A DNA stretch of 64,000 bases, taken from NCBI RefSeq assembly GCF_024498195.1, contig NZ_CP101824.1, positions 3,658,001-3,722,000 of the forward strand, read 5' to 3'. Positions 1 through 8,774 of the stretch are shown one piece after another. The stretch's first letter is position 1. Each line of letters starts with the position of its first letter. A program made the translations under genes and the position numbers. The notes beneath the pieces were generated by a model. The model did not search any database and was not told where the DNA came from. It saw nothing but the letters and a program-made list of their open reading frames with translations. This DNA comes from Halovivax cerinus. GTDB taxonomy: Archaea > Halobacteriota > Halobacteria > Halobacteriales > Natrialbaceae.

Positions 1-693
1 ACGGCGTTCGACTTCCCCGGCTTCGTCCCGGCGTACATCCGCCCGCAGTTCTGCGAGGGTCGTGGCCCCTTCCGCTGGGCCGCACTCTCCGGCGATCCCG
101 AGGACATCTACCGCACGGACGAGGCCGTCCTCGACCTGTTCCCTGAGAAGGACTCCCTGCGACGCTGGATCGACCTCGCCCAGGACCAGGTGCAGTTCCA
201 GGGCCTGCCCTCGCGAGTATGCTGGCTGGGGTACTCCACCGACGACGATGGCCTGACCGAACGCGCCCGCTTCGCCCTGCGGATCAACGACCTCGTCCGC
301 GAGGGCGAGATCACGGCCCCGATCGTCGTCACCCGTGACCACCTGGACGCCGGTTCGGTCGCGAGCCCCAACCGGGAGACCGAGGCCATGCGCGACGGCA
401 CCGACGCCGTGGCCGACTGGCCGATCTTGAACGCCCTGCTCAACTGCGCGGCGGGCGCGGACATCGTCTCGGTCCACGACGGCGGCGGCGTCGGCATCGG
501 CAACGCCCTGCACACGAACAACCACGTCGTCCTCGACGGGACCGAGCAGGCCGCCGAGACCGCAAAGCGCGTGTTCACGACGGACCCTGGGATGGGCGTG
601 ATTCGCCACGCCGACGCGGGCTACGAGGAGGCCCTCGACACCGCTCGCGAGTCGAACGTCGCGATCCCCATGCGCGATCGAGGTGGAGACTGA
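1..693 (+). CDS. hutU: Urocanate hydratase, C-terminal part (cut by window start)
   Basis: Reading frame 1 is open from the first base and encodes the last 230 residues of urocanase, the second enzyme of histidine degradation (urocanate to imidazolonepropionate, NAD-dependent, cytosolic). The segment starting [18 protein letters not shown] and the later stretch [18 protein letters not shown] are typical of the urocanase C-terminal region. Family members are about 550-590 residues, so more than half of the gene lies before the window. The stop codon overlaps the hutG start in a TGATG arrangement, and hutI and hutH follow, so this is the leading part of a hut operon. The identification is firm. 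Nothing can be said about its promoter because it is outside the window. Confidence 0.96.
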   Translation, partial: TAFDFPGFVPAYIRPQFCEGRGPFRWAALSGDPEDIYRTDEAVLDLFPEKDSLRRWIDLAQDQVQFQGLPSRVCWLGYSTDDDGLTERARFALRINDLVREGEITAPIVVTRDHLDAGSVASPNRETEAMRDGTDAVADWPILNALLNCAAGADIVSVHDGGGVGIGNALHTNNHVVLDGTEQAAETAKRVFTTDPGMGVIRHADAGYEEALDTARESNVAIPMRDRGGD

Positions 694-1685
694 TGGCCGA
701 AGCCACGATTTCGGCGCCACCGAGCTGGGAGTCGCCGGCGAGCGATCCGAACGACGAGACGTTCGGCGACGTGATCGAGTCCGCGACCCTGGATGCGAAG
801 GGCACGCCGGCGGACGCGGCGGCCGCAGGCGAGTTCGACGCCGTCCTCCTCGGCGAACCCTACGACGGCGCCGTCATCGGCCGGCGCGGCGCTCGTGAGG
901 GACCCGGTGCGATCCGCGAGGCGCTGGCCGGCGTCAAGACGCATCACGTCGACGCGGGTCCCGTCGGGCGCGTGGGGGACCTGGGCGACGTGGCGTGGCC
1001 GACGGACGCCGTGGATCTCGACGAACAGGCCGACGTCGGCGACGTCCAGGCGCTCGCCGAGTCGGTGACCGCCGACCTCCACGCGACTGACGCCCTGCCG
1101 GTCTTCCTCGGTGGCGACAACTCCCTCACCGTCCCGAACGTCGCGCCCCTCCTCGAGTCGGGGTCGGTCGGCGTGCTCAACTTCGACGCTCACCTCGACG
1201 TGCGCGAGCCCGCGGACGGGCCGTCTTCCGGGACGCCCTACCGGCAGTTGCACGACCGCGGCCTCGACGCCTACGCCGTCGTCGGTGCGCGCCACTTCGA
1301 GACGTCGACGACGTACGTCGAGTGGCTCCAGGGTGAAGGCGGCGCGGTGGTGACCGCAGAGGCGATCGGTTCGGATCGCGACGCGGCGCTCGACCGGGCG
1401 TTGCGGACGGTCTCCGGCGTCGACCACCTCTACGTCAGCGTCGACCTGGACGTCCTCGACGCGCCGGCGGCGCCGGGGGTCAGCGCGCCGACACCCGGTG
1501 GCCTCACCGCACGAGAACTCTTCGCGTGCGTGCGAGAAGCCTGTGCCGACGACCGTCTTGCCGGGTTCGAGGTCGTCGAGTGCGCGCCCGGCCTGGACGA
1601 TGGTACTCGGACGGCGCGGGTGGCCGCTCGGACGGTCGCGCACGCCCTCGCCGGCTCCGGTTCCGGGGGTGAGGCCCGTGTCTGA
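693..1685 (+). CDS. hutG: Formimidoylglutamase (arginase/agmatinase family)
   Basis: The 330-residue protein belongs to the Mn-dependent ureohydrolase family and should hydrolyse N-formimidoyl-L-glutamate to glutamate and formamide, the last step of histidine catabolism. Three metal-site motifs are visible: GGDNS (normally GGDHS), DAHLD, and SVDLDVLDA (normally SxDxDxxDP). The Asn replaces a His that is a metal ligand in classical arginases, so the metal site may differ. The ATG overlaps the hutU stop by one base and the 3' end overlaps the hutI start by 8 bases, indicating translational coupling. Context inside hutU-G-I-H fixes the substrate better than sequence alone, since agmatinases and arginases share the fold. 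Confidence 0.92.
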   Translation: MAEATISAPPSWESPASDPNDETFGDVIESATLDAKGTPADAAAAGEFDAVLLGEPYDGAVIGRRGAREGPGAIREALAGVKTHHVDAGPVGRVGDLGDVAWPTDAVDLDEQADVGDVQALAESVTADLHATDALPVFLGGDNSLTVPNVAPLLESGSVGVLNFDAHLDVREPADGPSSGTPYRQLHDRGLDAYAVVGARHFETSTTYVEWLQGEGGAVVTAEAIGSDRDAALDRALRTVSGVDHLYVSVDLDVLDAPAAPGVSAPTPGGLTARELFACVREACADDRLAGFEVVECAPGLDDGTRTARVAARTVAHALAGSGSGGEARV

Positions 1686-2958
1686 CCTCGACGCGGTCGT
1701 CCACGACGCCGCGGAGGTCGTCGTCGGTCCGGACTCGGACGCTACCGGCACGGACGTGACCATCGAACGCCACGAGGACGCAGCCGTCGCGATCGTCGAC
1801 GGGTCGGTGGCCGCCGTCGGGCCCACGGACGAGGTGACGCGCGAGTATCCGCCGGCGACCGCCGAAACGACTATCGACGCCTCCGGGCAGAGCGTGATTC
1901 CCGGCTTTGTCGACTCCCACACCCACAGCGTCTTCGCGGGCGATCGCTCGGACGAGTTCGCCGCCCGACTTCGGGGGGCGGACTACCAGGTGATCCTCGC
2001 CGAGGGTGGCGGGATCCTCCGGACCGTTCGCGCCGTTCGCGAGGCGAGCGACGACGAACTCGTCGCGAACCTGACGGCCCAGCTCGATGCGGCTCTCGAA
2101 CACGGGACGACGACGGTCGAGGTCAAATCAGGCTACGGCCTCGACCGCGAGACGGAGCTTCGCCTGCTCGCGGCCATCCACCGGGCGGGCGAGTCGCATC
2201 CGGTCGACGTGGTTCCGACGTTCATGGGGGCTCACGCGGTTCCCGAAGACGAGGACGCCGAATCGTACACTGACCGGGTGATCGACGAGCAACTCCCGGC
2301 CGTCGCCGATCAGGGCATCGCGACCTTCTGCGACGTCTTCTGCGAGGAGGACGTCTTTACACCCGAGCAGAGCCGCCGGATCCTGGAAGCGGGGATGGAT
2401 CATGGACTCGCGCCGAAGATTCATGCGGAGGAGTTCGCCCAAACCGGCGGGGCGCAGGTCGCGGCCGACGTCGGGGCCGTCAGCGCCGATCACCTCCTGC
2501 GTGCGACGGACGAGGACGCCGCAGCGCTCGCCGAGGCCGACGTGGTGGCGACCCTGCTTCCCGCGGCCGCGTTCTCACTCGACACGGAGTACGCCGATCC
2601 GACGCAGTTCACCGAGGCGGGTTCGACCGTCGCGCTGGCCTCCGACTTCAATCCTAACTGCCACGCACAGTCGATGGGGTTTACCGTCGCGCTGGCCTGT
2701 GCGAAGATGAAGATGACCCCCGAAGCCGCGCTTACGGCGGCCACCCGCGGTGGTGCGCGAGCCCTCGACGCCGGCGATGTCGGGGCGGGCGGCGGTTCCG
2801 GAGCGGCCGTCCGGTCCGAAGACGCCGGAACGATCCGGCCCGGCGCTCCCGGCGATCTACTCGTCCTCGACGCGCCGAGCTACGTCCACGTTCCCTACAG
2901 CTTCGGCGTGAATCGCGTCGCCACCGTCCTCAAGGGAGGCGAGCGCGTCCATGGGTGA
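1678..2958 (+). CDS. hutI: Imidazolonepropionase
   Basis: The protein is an amidohydrolase-family enzyme converting imidazolone-5-propionate to N-formimidoyl-glutamate. The metal-binding motif [13 protein letters not shown] lies near residue 80, [14 protein letters not shown] lies in the middle, and [12 protein letters not shown] lies near the C-terminus, all characteristic of HutI. The frame is open further upstream, but a GTG at 1678 gives a 426-residue protein of normal family length beginning [13 protein letters not shown]. It overlaps the end of hutG by 8 bases, as expected in a tight operon, whereas earlier starts would extend far into hutG. The hutH ATG overlaps its 3' end by 8 bases. 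The function is secure; the start is likely. Confidence 0.94.
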   Translation: MSDLDAVVHDAAEVVVGPDSDATGTDVTIERHEDAAVAIVDGSVAAVGPTDEVTREYPPATAETTIDASGQSVIPGFVDSHTHSVFAGDRSDEFAARLRGADYQVILAEGGGILRTVRAVREASDDELVANLTAQLDAALEHGTTTVEVKSGYGLDRETELRLLAAIHRAGESHPVDVVPTFMGAHAVPEDEDAESYTDRVIDEQLPAVADQGIATFCDVFCEEDVFTPEQSRRILEAGMDHGLAPKIHAEEFAQTGGAQVAADVGAVSADHLLRATDEDAAALAEADVVATLLPAAAFSLDTEYADPTQFTEAGSTVALASDFNPNCHAQSMGFTVALACAKMKMTPEAALTAATRGGARALDAGDVGAGGGSGAAVRSEDAGTIRPGAPGDLLVLDAPSYVHVPYSFGVNRVATVLKGGERVHG

Positions 2959-4636
2959 GCCAGACGGCAACGCCCCGCGGGAAGCGGCGGCGGGCGACGA
3001 GTTCGAACCGGTACGCGTCGACGGTGAGACACTCACGCCAGCCGACGTCGAACGCGTCGCACGACGCGGTGCGCCGGTCGAACTGACGGACGAGGCGATG
3101 GCGAACGTCGAGACCGCGCGGGAGCGAATCGAGGACGTCGTGGCCTCGGGCGAGCCAGTCTACGGCGTCAACACCGGGTTCGGCGAACTCGTCGACGAGC
3201 GGATCGAACCCGACGAACTCGAACGACTGCAGCACAACTTGCTGCGGAGTCACGCCTCTGGCGCCGGCGCCGAACTCGGTCGCGAGGCCGTGCGAGCGAT
3301 GCTGGTCACCCGGTTGAACGCGCTCGCGAAGGGCCACTCCGGCGTCCGCCCAATCGTCGTCGACCACCTCGCGACGATGCTGAACGAGGGGATTCACCCG
3401 GTCGTCCGGTCCCGGGGAAGCCTCGGCGCCAGCGGCGATCTCGCGCCGCTTTCGCACATGGCGCTCGTGCTCATCGGCGAGGGCGAGGCGATCGTCGACC
3501 GGGGCGATGGGGCGACCGATGGCCGCGATTCGGGTGCGGCCACGGACCGAGCCGACGTACCGGCGACAGACAGTCGACGGCTCCCGGGTGAGGAGGCGCT
3601 CGCGACCGCGGGGCTCGACCCGTTATCGCTCGCCCCGAAGGAGGGGCTGGCGCTGATCAACGGCACGCAACTCACCGTCGGCCTGGCGGCGCTGCTCGTC
3701 GTCGACGCCGAACGCGTCGTCGAGGCGGCCGACGCGGCTGGCGCGCTCACGACCGAGGTGACGATGGGATCGACGGTTCCCTCCCACCCTGTACTGTCCG
3801 AGGTTCGCCCACACTCGGGCCACTGTGAGAGCGCCGAGCGAATCCGTTCGTTGACGACCGACTCGGAGATCGTCGAGTCCCACCGGAACTGCGATCGGGT
3901 ACAGGACGCCTACTCACTGCGGTGTCTCCCGCAAGTCCACGGCGCGGTCCGCGAGGCCGTGGCCCACCTCCGCGAGGCCGTCGCGATCGAACTCAACAGC
4001 GCGACGGACAACCCGCTCGTCTTCGACGCGGACGACGCCGACCCGCGGGCGAGCGGGACGGATCGAGCGGCGGTCCTCTCCGGCGGTAACTTCCACGGCG
4101 AACCGCTCGCTCTCCGACTCGACTACGTCACGGCGGCGTTGACCGAACTCGCCGCCATCAGCGAGCGACGGGTCGATCGCCTCCTGAACCCGAACCTCCA
4201 GGAAGACCACCTCCCACCGTTCCTGGCGACCGAGAGCGGCGTCGAGTCGGGCTACATGATCGCCCAGTACACCGCCGCGTCGCTGGTCAACGAGAACCGA
4301 TCACTGGGTCGCGCCGCGACGGATAACACACCCGTCTCCGGCGGGCAGGAGGACCACGTCAGCATGAGCGCACAGGCTGCCGATCACGCTCGGACCGCAC
4401 TCGCGAACGCGCGACACGTCGTCGCGACGGAGCTCTGCGCGGCCGCCGAGGCCGCCGAGTACGTCGACGACGACCTGACCCACGGCGTCGGCACCGGCGT
4501 CGTCTACGACCTGGTGCGTGAGCGCGTCCCGCCGCTCGACGGCGACCGTCCACTCACCGACGACGTCGAGGCGGTGGCAGCGCTGGTGGCCGAGGGAACG
4601 TTCAGGCGTGAACTCGAATCGGTCGTGGAGTCGTAG
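2951..4636 (+). CDS. hutH: Histidine ammonia-lyase
   Basis: The 561-residue protein deaminates L-histidine to urocanate, the first step of the pathway. The motif GASGDLAPLSHMAL contains the Ala-Ser-Gly triad that cyclises to the MIO electrophile. YGVNTGFG near residue 75, NGTQLT and the QEDHVSMSAQAADHA stretch near residue 470 are further family hallmarks. A roughly 40-residue acidic, low-complexity insertion (about residues 180-215) after the MIO loop is larger than in bacterial HutH and may be a halophile-specific loop. It is the last gene of the hut operon. A 59-bp gap separates it from the next gene, so co-transcription with that gene is uncertain. Confidence 0.96.
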   Translation: MGEPDGNAPREAAAGDEFEPVRVDGETLTPADVERVARRGAPVELTDEAMANVETARERIEDVVASGEPVYGVNTGFGELVDERIEPDELERLQHNLLRSHASGAGAELGREAVRAMLVTRLNALAKGHSGVRPIVVDHLATMLNEGIHPVVRSRGSLGASGDLAPLSHMALVLIGEGEAIVDRGDGATDGRDSGAATDRADVPATDSRRLPGEEALATAGLDPLSLAPKEGLALINGTQLTVGLAALLVVDAERVVEAADAAGALTTEVTMGSTVPSHPVLSEVRPHSGHCESAERIRSLTTDSEIVESHRNCDRVQDAYSLRCLPQVHGAVREAVAHLREAVAIELNSATDNPLVFDADDADPRASGTDRAAVLSGGNFHGEPLALRLDYVTAALTELAAISERRVDRLLNPNLQEDHLPPFLATESGVESGYMIAQYTAASLVNENRSLGRAATDNTPVSGGQEDHVSMSAQAADHARTALANARHVVATELCAAAEAAEYVDDDLTHGVGTGVVYDLVRERVPPLDGDRPLTDDVEAVAALVAEGTFRRELESVVES

Positions 4637-4695
4637 TCGAGCGACTTCGGACCGACTGCGCAACGCACTTTTCCCGTCGTCCCGTCTCCCCACCA

Positions 4696-5220
4696 ATGAC
4701 AGACGAGACGCTTCCGAAACCGGTCGACGTCGCGCTCGCGGCCCACGACGCGTTCGAACCGACCGACGACGGCTACGTCCTGACGACGACGGTCTTCGAC
4801 GCGCGAGTGACCGCGTCCGCGGCCGAGGGCGAACGTGACGGTGAGTTTCGCGTCGTCGCCACGGTCCCGACGCTCTCGGCGGCGACCGTCGACGAGGTCG
4901 CCCGCGTGGTCGAAGACGACTGGTTCGAGACGTTCGATCGCCGCCTCGCGGACGTCTTCGACATTGCGACCACCAGCACGCACGACGAGCCGATTGTCGA
5001 GCGTGACGTTCCGGCCGGCGAGGTGACCGTGACGCTCACGTACGTCGCGTGGGACGCCGCCGAGGGCGTCGCGGACGCGAAAGCGATGGTCGAGTTCGTC
5101 GAGGGGACCTACGCCCAGGGACTCATCCCCGGCTACGAGTATCGCGGCGAGGCGGCGACGCTCCGGGTGAACGCACAGCAACGCGGACAGAAGGCGGTCG
5201 ACGACGGCGGGTCGCCGTAA
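4696..5220 (+). CDS. DUF5813 family protein
   Basis: This is a 174-residue acidic protein without signal peptide or membrane segment. It resembles the haloarchaea-restricted DUF5813 family in length and composition, and I know of no experimental function. The C-terminal half contains a conserved-looking stretch, YAQGLIPGYEYRGEAA. It follows hutH on the same strand by 59 bases but has no known role in histidine degradation. The neighbour downstream is convergent, with only about 80 bases between the stops. The coding call rests on codon bias (strong third-position G/C) and resemblance to the family. Function is unknown. Confidence 0.82.
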   Translation: MTDETLPKPVDVALAAHDAFEPTDDGYVLTTTVFDARVTASAAEGERDGEFRVVATVPTLSAATVDEVARVVEDDWFETFDRRLADVFDIATTSTHDEPIVERDVPAGEVTVTLTYVAWDAAEGVADAKAMVEFVEGTYAQGLIPGYEYRGEAATLRVNAQQRGQKAVDDGGSP

Positions 5221-5298
5221 TACGGACGCGTCGGTAGATCGGGTCGAGCGTGACCGGCGAGTCCCTCACCGTCTGTGCGAGTTACGCGGCGGGTAGAA

Positions 5299-5529
5299 TC
5301 AGTCCATCGCGATGTAGGTCTGCGTGCCTTCGACGCCGTCGATCCCCTGTATCTCTGACGCCGCGACGTCTTTGATGGCGGCCGGAGAGTCGACGGTCGC
5401 CTTCGCGATGAGGTCGACGTCGCCGGCGACGATGTGGACGTCTGTGACACCGGCGATCGCGTCGATTTCTCGGCGGAGACGATCGGCCTCGCCGGTGTTT
5501 GCCTTGATCATCACGTACGCGGTCACCAT
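5299..5529 (-). CDS. Stand-alone Lrp/AsnC ligand-binding (RAM) domain protein
   Basis: The 76-residue protein has the fold signature of the RAM/Lrp-AsnC C-terminal effector domain: VTAYVMIKANTGEADRL at the N-terminus, the central AGDVDLIAKA strand and a C-terminal GVEGTQTYIAMD. It has no DNA-binding helix-turn-helix, so it is probably an oligomerising sensor rather than a repressor. It is coupled to the upstream trkA-like gene by a TGATG overlap (ATG at 5529), which suggests joint function in K+ or amino-acid sensing. A GTG one codon earlier (5532) is an alternative start. A similar RAM protein is encoded divergently at 6365. Confidence 0.88.
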   Translation of the reverse strand: MVTAYVMIKANTGEADRLRREIDAIAGVTDVHIVAGDVDLIAKATVDSPAAIKDVAASEIQGIDGVEGTQTYIAMD

Positions 5530-6224
5530 CACCGGGCACCTCCGGGTTCGACCGTTTGCTCGCCGTCCGCCTCGCCGACGACGATCTGGCGAACGTCGCT
5601 CAGCACGTCGAAGTCGGCGAGGACGACGAGGCGGTCGCCCGCCGCCAGCGAGCCGTCGACGTCCGGGACGTGAAACGGTTCGTCTCCCGTCGCGTGAGCG
5701 AGTACTCGCGCGTCAGCGGGCAGTTCGAGTTCGCTGACGAGGTAGCCCGCCACCGGCGACTCGGACGTGACCGTGAGTTCGACGATCTGGAGGTTCTGGG
5801 CGATATCGGCGATGGCGCGGATCGTCCCACCGAGGAGGGCGTTCTTCGCGCCGATCGCGCCGAGGCGTTCCGGGTAGACCACCTCGTCTACCTCGTCCGC
5901 GTACCGCCGGTAGATCTCCTCGCGATAGTCGTCGTCGATCCGCATCACGGTTCGACAGCCGGCGTGGGACGCGATCAGGCAGGCGGCGAAGTTTGCGTTT
6001 AAATCCCGGGTGAGTGCCCCGACGGCGTCGGCGTCCTCGATACCGGCCTCTTTCAGGATCTCCTCTCGAGCGCCGTCACCGATGACGACGTCGAGTCCGG
6101 CGTCTTTCGCGCGCCTGACTGCCGACTCGTCTCGTTCGATGACCGTGACGTCGTGGCCCTCGTCGCGAAGGACTCTGGCCGTTCGCGCGCCGACCCGCCC
6201 GGCACCAACGATAACAAACCGCAT
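5529..6224 (-). CDS. trkA: TrkA-family NAD-binding potassium uptake regulator
   Basis: The 231-residue cytosolic protein combines an N-terminal RCK/TrkA-N Rossmann domain (VGAGRVGARTARVLRDEG at residues 5-22, then an acidic residue ending strand 2 in VIERDE) with a C-terminal TrkA-C-like domain from about residue 140. Such proteins bind NAD(H) or nucleotides and gate membrane K+ transporters, which matters for salt-in halophiles. No transporter subunit is adjacent in this window. The gene precedes, and is translationally coupled to, the RAM protein at 5299. A 23-bp gap separates its start from a divergent reading frame, so the two genes here and the RAM gene at 6365 may share a bidirectional promoter region (6225-6364). 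Confidence 0.9.
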   Translation of the reverse strand: MRFVIVGAGRVGARTARVLRDEGHDVTVIERDESAVRRAKDAGLDVVIGDGAREEILKEAGIEDADAVGALTRDLNANFAACLIASHAGCRTVMRIDDDYREEIYRRYADEVDEVVYPERLGAIGAKNALLGGTIRAIADIAQNLQIVELTVTSESPVAGYLVSELELPADARVLAHATGDEPFHVPDVDGSLAAGDRLVVLADFDVLSDVRQIVVGEADGEQTVEPGGAR

Positions 6225-6364
6225 GGATACGGGGTACGCGAGCCCCCGTGAATAATGTTACCCCGATCACCAGCGACCAGGCCCGACCACCGATAGTAAC
6301 ACTGACGTTTCAGCGACTGAGCCGAGGTAAACGCTTTAGTCGTGCCATGAAGTACCACACCCCG

Positions 6365-6595
6365 ATGGTCCACGCATACGTCCTGGTGAAGACGTCGGCG
6401 GGTAAGTCGTCGGGGGTGCTCGAGTCGATTGGCGCGGTCGAACCGGTGACGACTGCCCACGTCGTTGCCGGTAACTACGACGTCATCGCCGAGGTCGACG
6501 CGCCGGAGGTGTACGACGTGCTCCGGGCCGTCTCGTCCGACCTGCAATCCCTCGACGGCGTGCTCGATACGAAGACGTACCTCGCCATGGACTGA
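6365..6595 (+). CDS. Stand-alone Lrp/AsnC ligand-binding (RAM) domain protein
   Basis: The 76-residue RAM-domain protein starts MVHAYVLVKTSAG, with central AGNYDVIAEVDAPEV and ending GVLDTKTYLAMD. It is closely similar in pattern to the RAM protein encoded at 5299 on the other strand. The frame is open back to 6248, but the conserved domain starts at the ATG at 6365; an ATG at 6347 is the alternative. Like its neighbour it has no helix-turn-helix. The divergent pairing with the TrkA/RAM operon suggests the two RAM proteins and TrkA act in one sensory context, possibly as hetero-oligomers. That is inference. Confidence 0.86.
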   Translation: MVHAYVLVKTSAGKSSGVLESIGAVEPVTTAHVVAGNYDVIAEVDAPEVYDVLRAVSSDLQSLDGVLDTKTYLAMD

Positions 6596-6813
6596 GGACC
6601 GTCCGACACCGATATCGATCGGACACGGCGGTGCGAGCGAGACGAGCCGCGTTCGCCAGAGTGGACGCTTCCGACCGGGACGACATCGGACGAGAGACGT
6701 CGCCAGCCGCAACCGACGGCGAGGTCGACCCTCATACGATCGCGTCAGTGGGACGAGCCACGACACTGGCCACCACGACGAAGGGGCGATCGGTATCGGG
6801 TTCTGTCGAGTCC
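6596..6813. other. Intergenic region, no gene seen
   Basis: This is about 220 bases between the convergent RAM gene and tmk. Open frames cross it on both strands but show no recognisable product. It probably holds only the two transcription ends. Confidence 0.4.
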
Positions 6814-7425
6814 TCAGTTCCCACCGGACTCGTCAGCGGCATCGGTCTCGATCCGATCTTTCAGCGCGTCGATCGCGCTCTCGATGACGTCCTCGGGCGG
6901 ACGGGTCGCGTCGAGCCTGACGAACCGGTACGGCGCCATGTCGAGGAGGCGTTCGTAGTTCGACCGGACGTCTCCGAGCAGTCTGGCGCGCTCGAACTTG
7001 TTGGTCGCGCCGGCTCGACTGGCGCCGGTCTCCGGGTCGAGGTCGAAGTACAGGGTGAGATCTGGCTCGACGGTGAATGGCGCGTGGACGCCGCGAACGT
7101 ACTCCATCGGCCGCTCGATCACGCCTTCGAGGGTCGCTCCCTGGTAGGCGTATCTCGAATCCGCGTAGCGATCCGAGATGACGAGGTCGCCGCGTTCGAG
7201 TGCGGGCTCGACGACGCGGGAGAGGTGATCGGCGTGGTCGGCAGTGTACAGAAAGAGTTCGGCGAGCGGATCCGCATCGTCGTCCCCGATCGAGCGGTAG
7301 ACGGCGTCGCCGTACCAGGAGTCGGTCGGCTCGCGGGTGAACGTCGCGTCGGGGAACTCCGCCTGTAGCGCCTCCCAGACGGTGGTCTTCCCGCTTCCGT
7401 CGATACCCTCGAGCGTGACCAGCAT
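6814..7425 (-). CDS. tmk: Thymidylate kinase
   Basis: The 203-residue P-loop kinase converts dTMP to dTDP with ATP. The P-loop GIDGSGKTT is at residues 7-15, the DR(Y/H) motif of the dTMP site appears as [14 protein letters not shown] near the middle, and [11 protein letters not shown] corresponds to the LID region. Length is normal for the family. It is transcribed alone, convergent with the RAM gene and divergent from the reductase at 7549. Confidence 0.95.
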   Translation of the reverse strand: MLVTLEGIDGSGKTTVWEALQAEFPDATFTREPTDSWYGDAVYRSIGDDDADPLAELFLYTADHADHLSRVVEPALERGDLVISDRYADSRYAYQGATLEGVIERPMEYVRGVHAPFTVEPDLTLYFDLDPETGASRAGATNKFERARLLGDVRSNYERLLDMAPYRFVRLDATRPPEDVIESAIDALKDRIETDAADESGGN

Positions 7426-7519
7426 ACTGGCGAGTCGCGGCGGCGGCTACATGATTCTGTCGAGAGAGTCCGGAACTCGCACACGAAACGGACCGCGGCC
7501 CAGACGTCACGTGGCCAGG

Positions 7520-7526
7520 TATTTTA
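7520..7526 (+). promoter_or_regulatory. TATA-like box of the NDUFA9-like gene
   Basis: TATTTTA is centred 26 bases before the ATG at 7549, the spacing expected for a leaderless haloarchaeal transcript. Confidence 0.45.
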
Positions 7527-7548
7527 CGGTGGCCGACAACCGCTCCGT

Positions 7549-8433
7549 ATGAACATCCTCGTCGCGGGCGGTACGGGGTTCATCGGAAGCGCACTCTGTA
7601 AAGAACTGGCCGACCGCGGTCACGACGTGACGGCGATGGCACGCCACCCCGACGACGAGACCCTCCCCACCGGCGTCGAGGCGGTCGCGGGCGACGCGAC
7701 GGATCCGGAATCGGCGCGCACCGCCGTCGACGATCACGACGTGGTCGTCAATCTCGTCGCGCTTTCACCACTCTTTCAGACGTCGAAGGGCGTATCGCAG
7801 GCATCGGTCCACGTCGGCGCGACGACCGCCCTCGTCGAGGCGGCCGAAAACGAGGCCGTCGATCGATTCGTCCAGTTGAGTGCGATCGAAGCCGATACCG
7901 ACGCGCCGACGTCGCACCTGCGGGCGAAAGGCCGGGGCGAAGCGATCGTGCGGGAATCGGCGGTCGAATCGATCGTCGTTCGCCCCTCCGTCGTTTTCGG
8001 CGCGGGAGACGAGTTCACGTCGTTCATCGGGGCGACGACCGTCCCCTATCTGACGCCGCTGCCGGCCGGCGGACGGACGCGTTTCCAGCCACTCTGGATC
8101 GGGGACCTGGCACCGCTGCTCGCCGAGTGCGTTCTCGAGGCCCGAGGCGACGAAACCTACGAACTGGCCGGTCCGGAGGTACTCACCCTGGCCGACGTGA
8201 CGCGCCAGTACTACGCGGCACGAAACAGGTGGGTCAGAATCGTCCCCGTGCCGATGGTGCTCTCGAAACTCGGGCTCTCTCTCGCGGGGCCGATTCCGTT
8301 CGTCCCGTTCGGTATCGAACAGGCCCGCGGCCTCACTGTCGACAACACCACGTCCCGCAACGCCGTCGACGAGTTCGGCGTGGAACCCGCCTCCCTTCGG
8401 ACATTCCGGGAGTACCTCGACGCCGAATCGTAA
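7549..8433 (+). CDS. NAD(P)-binding short-chain reductase, NDUFA9-like
   Basis: The 294-residue atypical SDR begins with the nucleotide-binding motif VAGGTGFIGSALCKEL (residues 4-19). It lacks the YxxxK catalytic pair expected of active epimerases, like the complex-I-associated NDUFA9 group; SHLRAKGRGEAIVRES occupies that region. Haloarchaeal genomes carry such genes away from the nuo operon, as here, so a direct role in complex I is not shown. A TATA-like box 26 bases upstream supports a leaderless start. The stop codon is the first codon of a 42-bp tandem duplication (see separate entry). Confidence 0.85.
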   Translation: MNILVAGGTGFIGSALCKELADRGHDVTAMARHPDDETLPTGVEAVAGDATDPESARTAVDDHDVVVNLVALSPLFQTSKGVSQASVHVGATTALVEAAENEAVDRFVQLSAIEADTDAPTSHLRAKGRGEAIVRESAVESIVVRPSVVFGAGDEFTSFIGATTVPYLTPLPAGGRTRFQPLWIGDLAPLLAECVLEARGDETYELAGPEVLTLADVTRQYYAARNRWVRIVPVPMVLSKLGLSLAGPIPFVPFGIEQARGLTVDNTTSRNAVDEFGVEPASLRTFREYLDAES

Positions 8434-8514
8434 TTCGCGTATAACGAGCCTCGTGTCGGTCCAGCGAGATGGTAATTCGCGTACAACGGGCCTCGTGTCA
8501 ATGCAGCGAGAACG
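8431..8514. repeat. 42-bp imperfect tandem duplication at a stop codon
   Basis: Units 8431-8472 and 8473-8514 both begin TAATTCGCGTA and share roughly 80 percent identity by eye, including CCTCGTGTC and CAGCGAGA. The first unit's TAA is the stop of the upstream reductase. No coding role is apparent. Confidence 0.75.
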
Positions 8515-8774
8515 AGGTGGTAGTGGTTTTTCTCTGTCATCTGCGACCGCTTGACTGCCCGACCCCGTTTTCAAGTCTGCACAGATCGCCCGGTACCTAT
8601 TATAACGGGTATCGTACCACCCGATACATTCTCAATTATAGACGTAATTTTAATCTTTTACCCCCCTCACGTGCTGCGATTTTCCGGTACACGCCAGCGA
8701 ACGTGAAAGTCATCCAGACACAAGGTTTATATCCTTCATCCTACTGTTCAATGGCAACGGAGCCCCCAGAATCA
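8515..8774. other. cetZ upstream region
   Basis: This is 260 bases of AT-richer DNA with no gene. It contains short A/T runs (about 8620-8660) and the cetZ core promoter. The coding frame of cetZ stays open through it, but codon usage and family length argue against translation. Confidence 0.5.
8726..8732 (+). promoter_or_regulatory. TATA box of cetZ
   Basis: TTTATAT is centred at 8729, placing transcription start near 8755. A GGAG at 8759-8762 then serves as a Shine-Dalgarno for the ATG at 8775, which favours that start over the ATG at 8751. Confidence 0.55.

Noticed and set aside
621-1922. 433-residue minus-strand frame opposite hutG and hutI
   Set aside because: Shadow of two well-supported overlapping operon genes. 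Low-complexity Arg/Val/Asp composition.
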